Source: Niastella soli
GTDB taxonomy: Bacteria > Bacteroidota > Bacteroidia > Chitinophagales > Chitinophagaceae
Assembly: GCF_017742245.1 (NCBI RefSeq)
Contig: NZ_JAGHKO010000005.1
Coordinates: forward strand, 558,001-622,000
Length of the DNA stretch: 64,000 nt
Direction of reading: 5' to 3'
Below are positions 7,405 to 18,261 of this stretch, piece by piece. Within the stretch, counting starts at the first letter, position 1, and each line of letters opens with the position of its first letter. The notes under the pieces are model-generated. The model ran no database searches, had not been told where the DNA came from, and worked only from the letters and a program-made list of their open reading frames with translations. The translations under genes were made by a program, and so were the position numbers.

Positions 7405-10400
7405 ATGGCGCGTTCCAAACCCAATACTACTCGCTCGACCCGGCAGAATGTAGCAGCGGTTGTGCCCGCAAACGGCAAACACGTTCCACCCAAAAAGAAA
7501 CCCAAGATAATTGAACCAGCTAATGAAGCCGCTTCGCGGGTGGAAAGCGATGTGCTTGATCACCGCGAGTTGCTGCATGTACTTACCCAGGTAAAGAACG
7601 GGAACTTTAGCGTTCGTATGCCCATCGATCAGGTGGGGTTAACCGGAAAGATCTGTGATACGCTCAATGAAATTATTTCCCTCAACGAAAAAATGATGAT
7701 GGAATTTACCCGTGGCGGTAATACCATTGGTAAGCAGGGTAAGCTGAACCAGCGCATTGAGCTGCCAAATGCCCGTGGGGCCTGGCGCACTGGTGTTGAA
7801 TCATTGAATATCCTGATCTCCGACCTGGTGCATCCCACCATTGAAATAGCCGATGTGATCAGTTCGGTGGCAAAAGGAAACCTCTCAAAGGAAATGCCGC
7901 TCGAAATTGGCGGGCACGTACTGCAGGGGGAATTTGCCACTATTGCCAAGGAGGTGAACGACATGGTGAAACAGCTGAACCTGTTCTCCATGGAGGTGAC
8001 CCGTGTGGCGCGTGAAGTAGGTAGTGAAGGTAAGCTGGGCGGACAGGCAAAAGTAAAGGGTGTAGGTGGGGTTTGGAAAGACCTTACCGATTCAGTAAAC
8101 CAGATGGCGAGTAACCTTACCGGGCAGGTACGTAACATTGCCGAAGTAACCACAGCCGTGGCAAAAGGTGACCTGTCAAAAAAAATTACGGTAGACGTAA
8201 AAGGGGAGATCCTCGAATTGAAGAACACCATCAACACGATGGTGGACCAGCTGAACTCCTTCTCCTCTGAGGTAACACGTGTGGCGCTGGAGGTAGGTAC
8301 CGAAGGTAAACTGGGCGGCCAGGCACAGGTAAAAGGGGTAGCCGGTACGTGGAAGGATTTGACCGACTCCGTAAACAACATGGCCAGTAACCTTACCGGT
8401 CAGGTGCGTAACATTGCCGAGGTAACCACCGCGGTGGCGAAAGGTGACCTGAGCCGGAAGATCACAGTGGACGTAAAAGGGGAGATCCTCGAATTAAAAA
8501 ATACGATCAATACAATGGTGGACCAGTTGAACTCTTTCTCTGCCGAGGTAACGCGTGTGGCGCGTGAAGTAGGTAGCGAAGGTAAACTGGGCGGCCAGGC
8601 AAAAGTAAAAGGGGTTGGTGGGGTTTGGAAAGACCTTACCGATTCGGTGAACCAGATGGCGAGTAACCTTACCGGCCAGGTGCGTAACATTGCCGAGGTA
8701 ACTACCGCGGTGGCAAAGGGTGACCTTAGCCGTAAGATCACGGTGGATGTGCGGGGTGAGATCCTGGAGTTGAAGAATACGATCAATACGATGGTGGACC
8801 AGTTGAACTCCTTCTCCTCTGAGGTAACGCGGGTGGCGCTGGAGGTAGGTACCGAAGGTAAACTGGGCGGTCAGGCGCAGGTAAAAGGGGTAGCCGGTAC
8901 CTGGAAAGACCTTACCGACTCGGTGAACGGGATGGCGAGTAACCTTACCGGCCAGGTGCGTAACATTGCCGAGGTAACCACCGCGGTGGCAAAGGGTGAC
9001 CTTAGCCGTAAGATCACGGTGGACGTGCGCGGAGAGATCCTGGAGTTGAAAAATACGATCAACACCATGGTGGATCAGCTGAACTCCTTTGGTTCGGAAG
9101 TAACGCGGGTGGCGCGTGAAGTAGGTTCCGAAGGTAAGCTGGGTGGTCAGGCCGACGTACCGGGCGTAGGGGGTACCTGGAAAGACTTAACAGATTCTGT
9201 AAATAAAATGGCCAGTAACCTTACTGGTCAGGTGCGTAACATTGCCGAGGTAACCACCGCCGTGGCGAATGGTGACCTAAGCCGAAAGATCGATGTGGAT
9301 GTAAAAGGGGAGATCCTGGAATTAAAGAACACCATCAACACGATGGTGGACCAGCTCCGCGGTTTCGCATCGGAAGTAACGCGTGTGGCGCGTGAAGTAG
9401 GTAGTGAAGGTAAACTCGGTGGCCAGGCCGAAGTACGTGGTGTGGCCGGTACCTGGAAAGACCTTACCGACTCGGTGAACATGATGGCCAGTAACCTTAC
9501 CGGTCAGGTGCGTAACATTGCCGAGGTAACCACCGCGGTGGCAAAAGGTGACCTTAGCCGTAAGATCACGGTGGACGTGCGCGGAGAGATCCTGGAGTTG
9601 AAAAATACGATCAACACCATGGTGGACCAGCTGAATGGTTTCGCTTCGGAAGTAACGCGTGTGGCCCGTGAGGTTGGTTCGGAAGGTAAACTGGGCGGAC
9701 AGGCGGACGTGCCTGGTGTGGCCGGTACCTGGAAAGACTTAACTGACTCAGTAAATAAAATGGCCAGTAACCTTACCTCGCAGGTGCGTAACATTGCCGA
9801 GGTAACCACTGCGGTGGCGAATGGTGACCTGAGCCGAAAGATCGACGTAAACGTAAAAGGGGAGATCCTCGAGTTGAAGAACACCATCAATACGATGGTG
9901 GACCAGCTTCGCGGTTTTGCATCGGAAGTAACGCGGGTGGCGCGTGAAGTAGGTACAGAAGGTAAACTCGGGGGTCAGGCGAACGTGCCTGGTGTGGCCG
10001 GTACCTGGAAAGACCTTACCGACTCGGTGAACATGATGGCCGGTAACCTTACCGCCCAGGTGCGTAACATCGCCGAGGTGGCCGTTGCAGTGGCAAATGG
10101 CGACATGTCGAAAAAAATTACGGTTGACGTACGCGGTGAGATCCTGCAGTTGAAAGAAACGCTGAATACGATGGTGGACCAGCTGCGTGCCTTCGCCTCG
10201 GAAGTAACGCGTGTGGCACGTGAGGTGGGTACGGATGGTAAACTGGGCGGCCAGGCGTTTGTGCCTGGTGTGGCCGGTACCTGGAAAGATTTGACCGACT
10301 CGGTGAACCAGATGACCGGTAACCTGACCGACCAGGTGCGTAATATTGCCGAAGTGACCAAGGCGGTGGCCAGTGGCGACTTGTCAAAAACAGTGGCCAT

Positions 10401-13400
10401 CGACGTAAAAGGCGAGATCCTTGACCTGAAGAATACGATCAATACCATGGTGGACCAGTTACAAGGGTTCGCCTCGGAAGTAACGCGTGTGGCCCGTGAA
10501 GTTGGTACCGAGGGTAAACTGGGTGGACAGGCAGAAGTGCGTGGGGTAGCCGGTACCTGGAAGGATTTGACCGACTCGGTAAACATGATGGCCAGTAACC
10601 TTACCAACCAGGTGCGGGGTATTGCCAAAGTGGTAACAGCGGTGGCAACCGGTAACCTGAAACAAAAACTAACCATTGTATCACGCGGGGAAGTAGCGCA
10701 GCTGATCGATACCATCAATGAAATGATCGATACGCTGGCCACCTTTGCCGATCAGGTTACTACCGTGGCCCGTGAGGTGGGAGTTGAAGGTCGATTGGGT
10801 GGACAGGCGAGCGTGCCTGGTGCGAGCGGGATCTGGAAAAACCTGACCGAAAACGTGAACCAGCTGGCGCAGAACCTTACCACTCAGGTGCGTTCCATTT
10901 CTGAGGTGGCATCGGCGGTAACAAAAGGTGACCTTACCCGGACCATTCGCGTGGAAGCGAAAGGTGAGGTGGAAGCGCTGAAAGATACCATCAACCAGAT
11001 GATCACCAACCTGCGTGAAACAACCTTGCGTAACCAGGAGCAGGACTGGTTGAAATCAAACCTCGCCAAGTTTGGCCAGATGTTGCAAGGTCAACGTGAC
11101 CTGGTAACGGTAACGCAAAAGATCCTGTCTGAGCTGGCCAGGGTAGTAAGTGCCCACTTTGGCGCCTTCTATATTTTACGGCAGGATGAGGATACCAATA
11201 ATGAAGTAAAACTGAAACTGTTTGCAGCCTATGGCTATAAATCAGATAGAAATATTCAAACCGAATTTGGCATTGGCGAAGGGCTGGTAGGTCAGGTGGC
11301 GTTTGAAAAAGAACGTATCATCCTGAGCAATGTACCAAGCAATTACATCCGCATCAGTTCTGCATTGGGTAAAGCCAAACCCGCCAATGTAATTATCTTA
11401 CCGGTATTGTTTGAGAACGATGTAAAAGCGGTAATTGAGCTGGCTTCGCTGGATATGTTCAACCAAACCCACCTCGACTTCTTAAGTCAGTTGACAGAAA
11501 GTATCGGTATCGTGTTGAACACCATCGAGGCGAACTCCCGTACGGAAGAGCTGTTGACCCAATCGCAATCGCTGGCCAGTGAGTTGAAAGTACAACAGGA
11601 AGAGCTGCGCAGGACCAACGATGAGCTGCAGGATAAAGCCCTGTTGCTGGTAAAACAAAAGAACGAGGTGGAAGCCAAGAACAAGGAGGTGGAAGAAGCA
11701 CGCCGTTCGCTGGAAGAAAAAGCAGAACAGCTGACACTGACCTCGAAGTATAAATCAGAGTTCCTGGCGAATATGTCGCACGAGTTGCGTACGCCATTGA
11801 ACAGCTTGCTGATCCTTGCACAACAGTTATATGAAAATGCCGAAGGTAACTTAACGGAAAAGCAGATCCGGTATGCCAAGACCATTCACTCCTGTGGTGA
11901 TGACCTCATACAACTGATCAATGATATCCTCGATCTATCGAAGATCGAATCAGGGTTCATTACCGCCAATTTTGCACCAGTACGTTTCTTCGAGATCACT
12001 TCATTTGTGGAAACCACCTTCAAGCCAATTGCCGAAGCCCGTCATTTGCGCTTTACTATAGAAACGGATACCAATCTGCCGGAAAATATGGAGACCGACA
12101 TCCAACGGTTGAATCAGATCCTGAAGAACCTGTTGTCGAACTCCTTTAAGTTTACCGAAAAAGGGGAAGTGAAACTGAAGATCTATGACGCCAAGCGGAA
12201 TTGGAAACCAGGTAATGCCATCCTTGATAATGCCCTGCGGGTGGTGGCTTTTGCCATCAGCGATACCGGTATCGGTATCCCGCTGGAAAAACAAAGCATC
12301 ATCTTTGAAGCCTTCCAGCAGGCAGAAGGAAGTACGAGCCGTAAATACGGTGGCACCGGTTTGGGGCTGTCGATAAGCCGCGGTTTAACCGAACTGTTAG
12401 GCGGTACCATTGAACTGGATAGCACACCCGGGCAGGGAAGTACCTTTACCCTGTTCCTGCCAATAGATAACGTATCGGGGGTGGTAACCCGCGAAGCGCC
12501 AACAAGCCTGAGCGACTACCAGTACCAGCTGGGCAGCGACAGTGGTGAAATTGATACCCTGTTGAATTCTATCAGGGTTGCCGGCGAAAGCGTGGATGCC
12601 GCTGGCATGCACATAGTGAATGAAATGATCAACGAGACCGGTGATGACCGCAATAATGTGGCGCCCAATGAAAAAGTGATCCTGATCGTTGAAGACGACA
12701 TCAGGTTTGGGAAGATCGTTATCGAAAAGGCGCACCAGTATGGATTGAAAGCCATTGTGGCTACCAACTATATTGAAGTGTTTGATTTCATCAACCGCTT
12801 TACACCCATTGCCATTACGCTCGATGTAAAACTGCCTGATACCAGCGGCTGGAAGGTAATGGAATTGTTGCGCAACGACCTTAGTTACCGGCATATTCCC
12901 ATTCACTTGATCTCCGGGGAAGAGAACCGTGCGCTGGCATTAAAACGCGGCGCCCGCAGCTTCCGCCTGAAACCTCTGGATAATGAATCACTCAACGAAC
13001 TGTTCGATGATATAGTGTCCTTTAATAAGAAAGAGGTAAAACAGATCCTGGTGGTAGAGGATAATGAGGTGGATGCATCGCAAATAGTGAAACTGCTGAA
13101 CACCGACAATATGAAAGTGACGTTGGCCGAAACGGGGGAAAAAGCCATGCATGATATCAATAGCACGGATTTCGATTGTATCATCCTTGATTATTCCCTG
13201 CCCGATCTGCCAGGAAATGAACTGGTGAACCAGGTAGCGGAAAGTAAACCAAGGCTTACTCCGATAATTATGTACTCGGCGAAGGAGTTCAATAAAAAAG
13301 AACTGCAGCAGTTGAACAATGTAAGCAGTAAGATCCTCTTGAAAGGGGTGAACTCACTGGAACACCTGTTGGAAGAAACGGTGTTGCAATTGCACATCAA

Positions 13401-13842
13401 TCATAAGGACCTGCAGGCAGAAAAGCGGAAAGTGATAGAGAATATCAGAAAAAAAGAAGACATACTTACCGGTAAAAATATACTGGTAGTGGACGACGAC
13501 GTGCGTAACCTGTTTGCACTAACTACGGTATTTGAACGTTATAATATTAATGTGATCACTGCAGAGAGTGGAAAGGAAGCTATAAATATCATCAGGGAAG
13601 ACAACCCGAAAATTGATATGGTGCTGATGGACATCATGATGCCTGAAATGGATGGGTACGAAACTACCCAGAAAATACGGCGCGAGCATAAGAACAGTAC
13701 CTTGCCTATTATTGCCGTAACCGCAAAAGCGATGAAAGGCGACAGGCAGAAATGTATCGAGGCCGGTGCATCTGATTACATTACCAAACCTTTGAAAATT
13801 GATCAGTTATTGTCCTTAATGCGGGTATGGTTCTATAAATAA
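7405..13842 (+). CDS. Giant poly-HAMP hybrid histidine kinase with GAF and three receiver domains
   Basis: This 2145-residue protein has no membrane segment and should be cytoplasmic. In order: a basic N-terminus (1-50); two diverged HAMP units (about 55-195); eleven tandem 92-residue HAMP repeats (197-1208), each with a core like [19 protein letters not shown] followed by WKDLTDSVN; a linker; a GAF domain (about 1245-1390); a coiled coil; HisKA with [15 protein letters not shown] (phospho-acceptor His1459); HATPase_c with N box [16 protein letters not shown] and GGTGLGLS; then receivers at about 1757-1873 (VEDD, TLDVKLP), 1880-2000 (VEDN, LDYSLP) and 2026-2143 ([17 protein letters not shown]). 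It resembles group III (Nik1/Os-1) osmosensing kinases of fungi and their bacterial relatives. The protein likely starts a phosphorelay through the neighbouring receiver proteins. Confidence 0.95.
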   Translation: MARSKPNTTRSTRQNVAAVVPANGKHVPPKKKPKIIEPANEAASRVESDVLDHRELLHVLTQVKNGNFSVRMPIDQVGLTGKICDTLNEIISLNEKMMMEFTRGGNTIGKQGKLNQRIELPNARGAWRTGVESLNILISDLVHPTIEIADVISSVAKGNLSKEMPLEIGGHVLQGEFATIAKEVNDMVKQLNLFSMEVTRVAREVGSEGKLGGQAKVKGVGGVWKDLTDSVNQMASNLTGQVRNIAEVTTAVAKGDLSKKITVDVKGEILELKNTINTMVDQLNSFSSEVTRVALEVGTEGKLGGQAQVKGVAGTWKDLTDSVNNMASNLTGQVRNIAEVTTAVAKGDLSRKITVDVKGEILELKNTINTMVDQLNSFSAEVTRVAREVGSEGKLGGQAKVKGVGGVWKDLTDSVNQMASNLTGQVRNIAEVTTAVAKGDLSRKITVDVRGEILELKNTINTMVDQLNSFSSEVTRVALEVGTEGKLGGQAQVKGVAGTWKDLTDSVNGMASNLTGQVRNIAEVTTAVAKGDLSRKITVDVRGEILELKNTINTMVDQLNSFGSEVTRVAREVGSEGKLGGQADVPGVGGTWKDLTDSVNKMASNLTGQVRNIAEVTTAVANGDLSRKIDVDVKGEILELKNTINTMVDQLRGFASEVTRVAREVGSEGKLGGQAEVRGVAGTWKDLTDSVNMMASNLTGQVRNIAEVTTAVAKGDLSRKITVDVRGEILELKNTINTMVDQLNGFASEVTRVAREVGSEGKLGGQADVPGVAGTWKDLTDSVNKMASNLTSQVRNIAEVTTAVANGDLSRKIDVNVKGEILELKNTINTMVDQLRGFASEVTRVAREVGTEGKLGGQANVPGVAGTWKDLTDSVNMMAGNLTAQVRNIAEVAVAVANGDMSKKITVDVRGEILQLKETLNTMVDQLRAFASEVTRVAREVGTDGKLGGQAFVPGVAGTWKDLTDSVNQMTGNLTDQVRNIAEVTKAVASGDLSKTVAIDVKGEILDLKNTINTMVDQLQGFASEVTRVAREVGTEGKLGGQAEVRGVAGTWKDLTDSVNMMASNLTNQVRGIAKVVTAVATGNLKQKLTIVSRGEVAQLIDTINEMIDTLATFADQVTTVAREVGVEGRLGGQASVPGASGIWKNLTENVNQLAQNLTTQVRSISEVASAVTKGDLTRTIRVEAKGEVEALKDTINQMITNLRETTLRNQEQDWLKSNLAKFGQMLQGQRDLVTVTQKILSELARVVSAHFGAFYILRQDEDTNNEVKLKLFAAYGYKSDRNIQTEFGIGEGLVGQVAFEKERIILSNVPSNYIRISSALGKAKPANVIILPVLFENDVKAVIELASLDMFNQTHLDFLSQLTESIGIVLNTIEANSRTEELLTQSQSLASELKVQQEELRRTNDELQDKALLLVKQKNEVEAKNKEVEEARRSLEEKAEQLTLTSKYKSEFLANMSHELRTPLNSLLILAQQLYENAEGNLTEKQIRYAKTIHSCGDDLIQLINDILDLSKIESGFITANFAPVRFFEITSFVETTFKPIAEARHLRFTIETDTNLPENMETDIQRLNQILKNLLSNSFKFTEKGEVKLKIYDAKRNWKPGNAILDNALRVVAFAISDTGIGIPLEKQSIIFEAFQQAEGSTSRKYGGTGLGLSISRGLTELLGGTIELDSTPGQGSTFTLFLPIDNVSGVVTREAPTSLSDYQYQLGSDSGEIDTLLNSIRVAGESVDAAGMHIVNEMINETGDDRNNVAPNEKVILIVEDDIRFGKIVIEKAHQYGLKAIVATNYIEVFDFINRFTPIAITLDVKLPDTSGWKVMELLRNDLSYRHIPIHLISGEENRALALKRGARSFRLKPLDNESLNELFDDIVSFNKKEVKQILVVEDNEVDASQIVKLLNTDNMKVTLAETGEKAMHDINSTDFDCIILDYSLPDLPGNELVNQVAESKPRLTPIIMYSAKEFNKKELQQLNNVSSKILLKGVNSLEHLLEETVLQLHINHKDLQAEKRKVIENIRKKEDILTGKNILVVDDDVRNLFALTTVFERYNINVITAESGKEAINIIREDNPKIDMVLMDIMMPEMDGYETTQKIRREHKNSTLPIIAVTAKAMKGDRQKCIEAGASDYITKPLKIDQLLSLMRVWFYK
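7993..11028 (+). repeat. Eleven tandem 276 bp repeats encoding HAMP units
   Basis: Eleven in-frame copies of a 276 bp unit (92 codons) lie end to end inside the kinase gene. Neighbouring copies are very similar at DNA level, and there is a two-unit pattern: copies 1 and 3 share the form with [14 protein letters not shown], copies 2 and 4 share VALEVGTEG, and copies 5 and 7 share QADVPGV. Copies 9-11 are more diverged. This indicates duplication of two-unit (552 bp) blocks plus gene conversion. Such DNA should be unstable in length. Confidence 0.92.
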
Positions 13843-13917
13843 TTGAATAAGTAGCCGTGCACAGCTTTCACCATTAACCAATTGACCATTGATTGAAATA
13901 ACCAAGAAACCATTGCA

Positions 13918-15219
13918 ATGCGTCCAAAAATTCTATTAGTAGATGACCGCGAAGATAATTTGATGTCGATGGAGGCCATTCTGGCTCCCGATGGCTATGC
14001 TTTTGTAAAAGCAGGATCGGGTAGTCAGGCGCTGAAAATATTGCTGAACGAAATTGACTTTGCGCTCATTTTGATGGATGTAAAAATGCCAAACCTGAAC
14101 GGGTTTGAAACAGCCGCCCTTATTTATGAACGCGAAAAACTGAAACACATCCCCATCATTTTTATTACGGCCAATAATTATGGGGAGGAGAATATTTATA
14201 AAGGCTATCGCATGGGGGCGGTAGACTACATCTATAAGCCCATTAACTCCGAATTGCTGCGAGCGAAAGTAGGAGTGCTGGTTGATCTGTACCGCAAAAA
14301 CCATCGCCTTATTGAGCAGGAAAAGCGGCTTACGATCATTAACCGGAACCTGGAAATGGAGGTTACAGAGCGGAAGGCGTCGGAAGAACGCATCAAGGAG
14401 CTGAACCGGCAGTTGTTGGAAAATATCGCGCTGCTGGAATCGGCCAACCGCGATCTTGACCGGTTTGCGTTCATGGCGTCCCATGATCTGCAGGAGCCCC
14501 TGCGCAAGATCCGCACTTTCAGCGACCTGTTGTTTGTGAAGTACGAGCCGGTGCTCGATACCCCGGCCATCAATTATATCAACCGCATTCAAAGTGCCGC
14601 GGTGCGCATGCAAACGCTTATCAGCGATATCCTGGCGTTCTCCCGTATCAATAATGAGAAAGATACTTTTGTAAATTATAACCTCAATCTCATTTTACAG
14701 GAGGCGTTGGATGAGCTGGATGCCACCATCCAGGATAAAAAAGCCATTTTAGAGATTGAACCATTGCCTACCATCGATGTGAACCCGGGCCTCATTCGGC
14801 CCCTGTTCGAAAACCTGTTGAGCAATGCATTGAAGTACAGCAAAAAAGAGGAACCGCCCGTAATAAAGATCCATTCAGAAATTATTGCCGCCACTACCTC
14901 CAATAAAGAACCGGTACAGTATTGCCGTATTTATGTGCAGGACAATGGCATTGGCTTCGATCAGCAATATGCCGAACAGATCTTCGACATGTTCAGGCGG
15001 CTGCATGTGCACAGCGAATTTGAGGGCACAGGTATTGGCCTTACCCTTTGTAAAAAGATCGTTGAAAAGCACAACGGGTTTATCTCCGTACAAAGCAAGC
15101 TTAATAAAGGGTCTACCTTCATTATTTCATTGCCGGTTCACCAGGCCAAGGTGGAAGCCCCCGGTGAAACCCATACAAATACTGATGCGGAGGCTTTAAT
15201 ATTACTGGGTAAGAAATAA
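13918..15219 (+). CDS. Receiver-histidine kinase hybrid (REC-HisKA-HATPase_c)
   Basis: This is a 433-residue soluble protein. It has an N-terminal receiver (about 4-120; LLVDDREDN, phospho-acceptor Asp54 in ILMDVKMP, Lys in YIYKPIN), a coiled coil (about 125-180), HisKA with FAFMASHDLQEPLRKI (His189) and HATPase_c (NLLSNALKYS, DNGIGF, GTGIGLTL). It starts 75 bp after the giant kinase on the same strand, so the two are probably co-transcribed. The receiver could take phosphate from a receiver or phosphotransfer step of the large kinase and control this kinase's own activity. A perfect hairpin follows its stop codon. Confidence 0.93.
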   Translation: MRPKILLVDDREDNLMSMEAILAPDGYAFVKAGSGSQALKILLNEIDFALILMDVKMPNLNGFETAALIYEREKLKHIPIIFITANNYGEENIYKGYRMGAVDYIYKPINSELLRAKVGVLVDLYRKNHRLIEQEKRLTIINRNLEMEVTERKASEERIKELNRQLLENIALLESANRDLDRFAFMASHDLQEPLRKIRTFSDLLFVKYEPVLDTPAINYINRIQSAAVRMQTLISDILAFSRINNEKDTFVNYNLNLILQEALDELDATIQDKKAILEIEPLPTIDVNPGLIRPLFENLLSNALKYSKKEEPPVIKIHSEIIAATTSNKEPVQYCRIYVQDNGIGFDQQYAEQIFDMFRRLHVHSEFEGTGIGLTLCKKIVEKHNGFISVQSKLNKGSTFIISLPVHQAKVEAPGETHTNTDAEALILLGKK

Positions 15220-15237
15220 GAAGGAAAACATAAAGAA

Positions 15238-15270
15238 AAAGACCTGTAAGGACGATCCTTACAGGTCTTT
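15238..15270. terminator. Bidirectional intrinsic terminator
   Basis: A perfect 15 bp stem (AAAGACCTGTAAGGA at 15238-15252 pairing with 15256-15270) and a 3 nt loop, with A and T runs outside. It lies between the stop codons of convergent genes (13918-15219 plus and 15313-15762 minus) and can serve both. Confidence 0.9.
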
Positions 15271-15312
15271 GTAATTTTATGTGACTGATCTGACCAGGTC
15301 AGCTATTAAATG

Positions 15313-15762
15313 CTATTGCGGGTTCAATACAAACATGGAACGGGGAGGAAAGTACAGTACTTTTTTCCAGTCGATGGTGAAGATCTTCTCCAGGATGGTC
15401 TTCAATTCAGTGATTGTATGCGGCTTGATAGCATACATGTTCGATCCTTCACGGTAACAAAATTCTATATTCTGCAAATCGTTCAGCGATGAATATACGA
15501 TGATGGGAATGGAATCATATTTCCTGTTAGCCCTGATCTCCCGTAAGCACTGACGTCCATCCTTACAGGGCATAAGCAGATCAAGGAAAACTATGTCTGG
15601 ATTATTTTCATCCAACAGTTTAAATAGAATATCGCCGTTTTCTGCCCTTGATAATACCACTTTGAACGAAAGTTCTTCGATCGCCAGTGAAAATATCAGG
15701 TAGTCCTCGTCGTCATCCTCCGCTATTAGTACATTTGTCGGATACTGATTATACACGTTCAT
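15313..15762 (-). CDS. Stand-alone response regulator receiver protein
   Basis: A single receiver domain of 149 residues with no output domain, of the CheY/Rcp1 kind. The acidic pocket is IAEDDDEDY (14-22), the phospho-acceptor is Asp61 in FLDLLMPCKDG, the switch Ser is in IVYSSL and the conserved Lys is in AIKPHT. The C-terminal tail (WKKVLYFPPRSMFVLNPQ) is longer than usual. It is on the opposite strand to the two kinases but shares a terminator with them. A role as a phosphate carrier or sink in their relay is inferred from position. Confidence 0.88.
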   Translation of the reverse strand: MNVYNQYPTNVLIAEDDDEDYLIFSLAIEELSFKVVLSRAENGDILFKLLDENNPDIVFLDLLMPCKDGRQCLREIRANRKYDSIPIIVYSSLNDLQNIEFCYREGSNMYAIKPHTITELKTILEKIFTIDWKKVLYFPPRSMFVLNPQ

Positions 15763-15938
15763 ATATATACTTTTTTTAGCCTGCTATCCCGTTTTACCGG
15801 GATCACTTAACAATTTCAACACGTTCTTTTAATGAATAAAAAGCAATAAATTCCCATAATACGAATACCGAAAATACAATCTAAATCCCAATGATGGAAT
15901 ACAATTTTTAGACTAGTGTAGAACTAAAACAGTAAAGT

Positions 15939-16244
15939 ATGCAGGAAAGACCAAGGTATATTATATTGTTTTACGACCACAGCGAAAACGTACACGCTAT
16001 GAAGCAGTTGATACAACATCTGCCGGTCCCTGTAGAAGCGGATTGTGTAGAGAATTTTCAACAACTTTTAGGGGTACTTGACAACAGGCTGCCGGACCTC
16101 ATTATTGTATATGTTAATAATCCGGTAAAAGGGTATGTTTCCCATCTGAAAGACATGCGTTTCCATATCGGCATCGATGAGATCCCGGTGTATGTCTTCA
16201 CAGAATTACCCGAAAAACAAACCTTAATTGAGTTACTGAACTAA
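15939..16244 (+). CDS. Pseudo-receiver domain protein (no phospho-acceptor Asp)
   Basis: This 101-residue protein shows the alternating strand/helix pattern of a receiver: RYIILFYDHSEN for strand 1, DLIIVYVNNP for strand 3 and PVYVFTEL for strand 4. At the place of the phospho-acceptor Asp (as in LIILDVNMP) there is Tyr58, and the domain stops before the strand 5 Lys. It therefore should not be phosphorylated in the normal way and may act as a constitutive partner or antagonist in the adjacent relay. The call is from pattern matching only; the family is not one I can name. A strong terminator follows. Confidence 0.6.
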   Translation: MQERPRYIILFYDHSENVHAMKQLIQHLPVPVEADCVENFQQLLGVLDNRLPDLIIVYVNNPVKGYVSHLKDMRFHIGIDEIPVYVFTELPEKQTLIELLN

Positions 16245-16276
16245 TGCCTTCAGTAGAGTTGTGGAAGGCAATAGGT

Positions 16277-16324
16277 AAAACTAAAAGGGCCCCCGACAGT
16301 ATCGTCGGGGGCCCTTTTAGTTTT
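16277..16324. terminator. Bidirectional intrinsic terminator
   Basis: A perfect 21 bp stem (16277-16297 pairing with 16304-16324, core GGGCCCCCGAC) with a 6 nt loop and A/T runs at the outer ends. It lies between the stop codons of the pseudo-receiver gene (plus) and nagB (minus). Confidence 0.92.
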
Positions 16325-16353
16325 ATCTCACTCTTTTGAGCTATTTGCAATTC

Positions 16354-18261
16354 CTAGTAGTGCCAGCGAACAAAGGCTTCCATGGCGGCATACTTGGTTA
16401 ATCCCAGCTGTGCGTACAGGTTGGCCGTGTTGGCGTTCCTGTCTTCCGCCCGTTGCCAGAATTCACGGCTGTCGCTTCCCTGGAAGGGTACACTATCTTT
16501 TTGCGACTGGTGAATAAAGATGCCAAAGCGTTTTTTGAGCACCTGGTCGGGGCTCATCGGGATAGCCATTTCAATTTCGCTGAGGTCCCATTCCTGCCAG
16601 GCTCCTTTGTACAACCAAACCCAGCAGTCTTTCACCCATTCATCGCCCGCCTCTTTTATACGCCTTAAAGACTCAAATACGATATCCAGACATACCTTAT
16701 GGGTGCCATGTGGGTCGGCCAGGTCGCCGGCTGCATACACCTGGTGGGGTTTTATTTTACGCAGCAGTTCCACGGTCAGTCTAATATCCTCTTCACCCAT
16801 TGGTTTCTTTTCAATAGTGCCTGTTTCATAGAAAGGCAGGTTTTGGAAGTGGATGTTCTCGTCCTTGATGCCAACATAACGGCAGGTGGCCTTGGCCTCA
16901 CAACGGCGTATCAGGCCTTTTACCGACCTGATCTCTGGCGTGTCTATCTGGTTCGATTTCTTGGCCCGGAGGTATCGACGGGCTGTTTCGAGGATCTCTT
17001 TCGATTTTTTGCTGTCCACTCCAAACATGTCTTCAAAACCTACGGCAAAATCCATAAAACGGGTCACAAATTCATCGGTAACAGCAATGTTGCCGGAAGT
17101 TTGATAGGCCACATGTACATCGTGACCCTGGTCGTGCAGCCGTTGGAAAGTACCGCCCATGGAGATGATGTCATCATCGGGGTGGGGGCTGAAGATCACA
17201 CAACGCTTGGGATAGGGTTTGGTACGCTCTGGGTGGTTGGGTAAATGTATATCGGGTTTGCCGCCGGGCCAGCCAGTGATGCTGTCGCGCAGCATGTAAT
17301 ACACCTGCAGGTTAATTTCGTAGGCATCGCCCTTTTCAACCAGCAGATCACCAAGGCCATTATCCCGATAATCGTTATTGGTTAAACTCAACAAAGGCTT
17401 GTTCACTTTCAGCGACATGTTCACCACTGCTTTGCGGATCATCTTGGGTGTCCAGTCAATATCACCGGTAAGCCAGGGTGATTTAAAGCGGGTGAGGTCT
17501 GATGCTGCAATTTCATCCAGGATGAACAAACTCTCATTATGCTGTTGTAATAAAGAAGCGGGTATTTGTTCTGTAACATTATCTTCAACCGCTTTTTGTA
17601 CCACAAATGTTTTGGCCGGGCCCCAGGCCATCAATAAAATGCGCTTGGCTTTCAAAATGGTGCTGATGCCCATGGTGATTGCCAAACGAGGCATTTCAGA
17701 GATGTTGGCAAACTCATGCGAGTTGGCAATACGGGTTGAATTATCTAATGTGACCAGCCGGGTGCGGGAAAGGATGCTGGAACCTGGTTCGTTAAAACCA
17801 ATATGTCCGTTATTTCCAATTCCCAGTACCTGCAGGTCTATGCCGCCGGCCTCTTCTATCATGCGTTCATATTCCAGGCAATACTTCTTCACTTCTTCTT
17901 TGGGTATTTCACCACTGGGAATATGAATGTTTTTGGGATCTATATCAATGTGATCGAACAAATGCACATGCATGAAACGGTTATAACTTTGCAATGCGTC
18001 GGTGTCAATTGGATAATATTCATCCAGATTAAAAGTGATCACGTTCTTAAAGCTCAGGCCTTCTTCTTTATGCAATCGCACCAGTTCGGCATATGTTGAC
18101 CGGGGTGTTGAACCGGTAGCTAAACCTAATACACAGGATTGGCCGGCCGCTTGTTTGCTGCGGATAAGATCGGCTATTTCCCTGGCTGCGAATTTTGAAC
18201 CTTCTTTTAGATCGGGATAAATACGTACAGGTATCTTCTCAAACGAATCAACCATGCTCAT
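16354..18261 (-). CDS. nagB: Glucosamine-6-phosphate deaminase fused to a PIG-L/LmbE-type deacetylase
   Basis: The N-terminal half (about 1-285) is NagB, which turns glucosamine-6-phosphate into fructose-6-phosphate and ammonia; it has LGLATGSTPRSTY, FNLDEYYP and the active-site stretch LGIGNNGHIGFNEPGSS. The C-terminal half (about 345-620) is a PIG-L-type domain with the zinc motif FSPHPDDD and a later DPHGTHKVC. PIG-L enzymes remove acetyl groups from GlcNAc conjugates, so this half might supply the deacetylation step usually done by NagA; that is an inference. At 635 residues it is more than twice the size of E. coli NagB. It lies 102 bp downstream of a GH20 hexosaminidase on the same strand. 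Confidence 0.93.
   Translation of the reverse strand: MSMVDSFEKIPVRIYPDLKEGSKFAAREIADLIRSKQAAGQSCVLGLATGSTPRSTYAELVRLHKEEGLSFKNVITFNLDEYYPIDTDALQSYNRFMHVHLFDHIDIDPKNIHIPSGEIPKEEVKKYCLEYERMIEEAGGIDLQVLGIGNNGHIGFNEPGSSILSRTRLVTLDNSTRIANSHEFANISEMPRLAITMGISTILKAKRILLMAWGPAKTFVVQKAVEDNVTEQIPASLLQQHNESLFILDEIAASDLTRFKSPWLTGDIDWTPKMIRKAVVNMSLKVNKPLLSLTNNDYRDNGLGDLLVEKGDAYEINLQVYYMLRDSITGWPGGKPDIHLPNHPERTKPYPKRCVIFSPHPDDDIISMGGTFQRLHDQGHDVHVAYQTSGNIAVTDEFVTRFMDFAVGFEDMFGVDSKKSKEILETARRYLRAKKSNQIDTPEIRSVKGLIRRCEAKATCRYVGIKDENIHFQNLPFYETGTIEKKPMGEEDIRLTVELLRKIKPHQVYAAGDLADPHGTHKVCLDIVFESLRRIKEAGDEWVKDCWVWLYKGAWQEWDLSEIEMAIPMSPDQVLKKRFGIFIHQSQKDSVPFQGSDSREFWQRAEDRNANTANLYAQLGLTKYAAMEAFVRWHY

Noticed and set aside
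7629-10742. Long minus-strand frames (up to 255 codons) opposite the HAMP repeats
   Set aside because: They are antisense shadows repeated with the 276 bp period and have Ser/Thr/Pro-rich, non-family composition.
16699-17926. Plus-strand frames of about 180 codons opposite nagB
   Set aside because: Antisense shadows of a well-supported gene.
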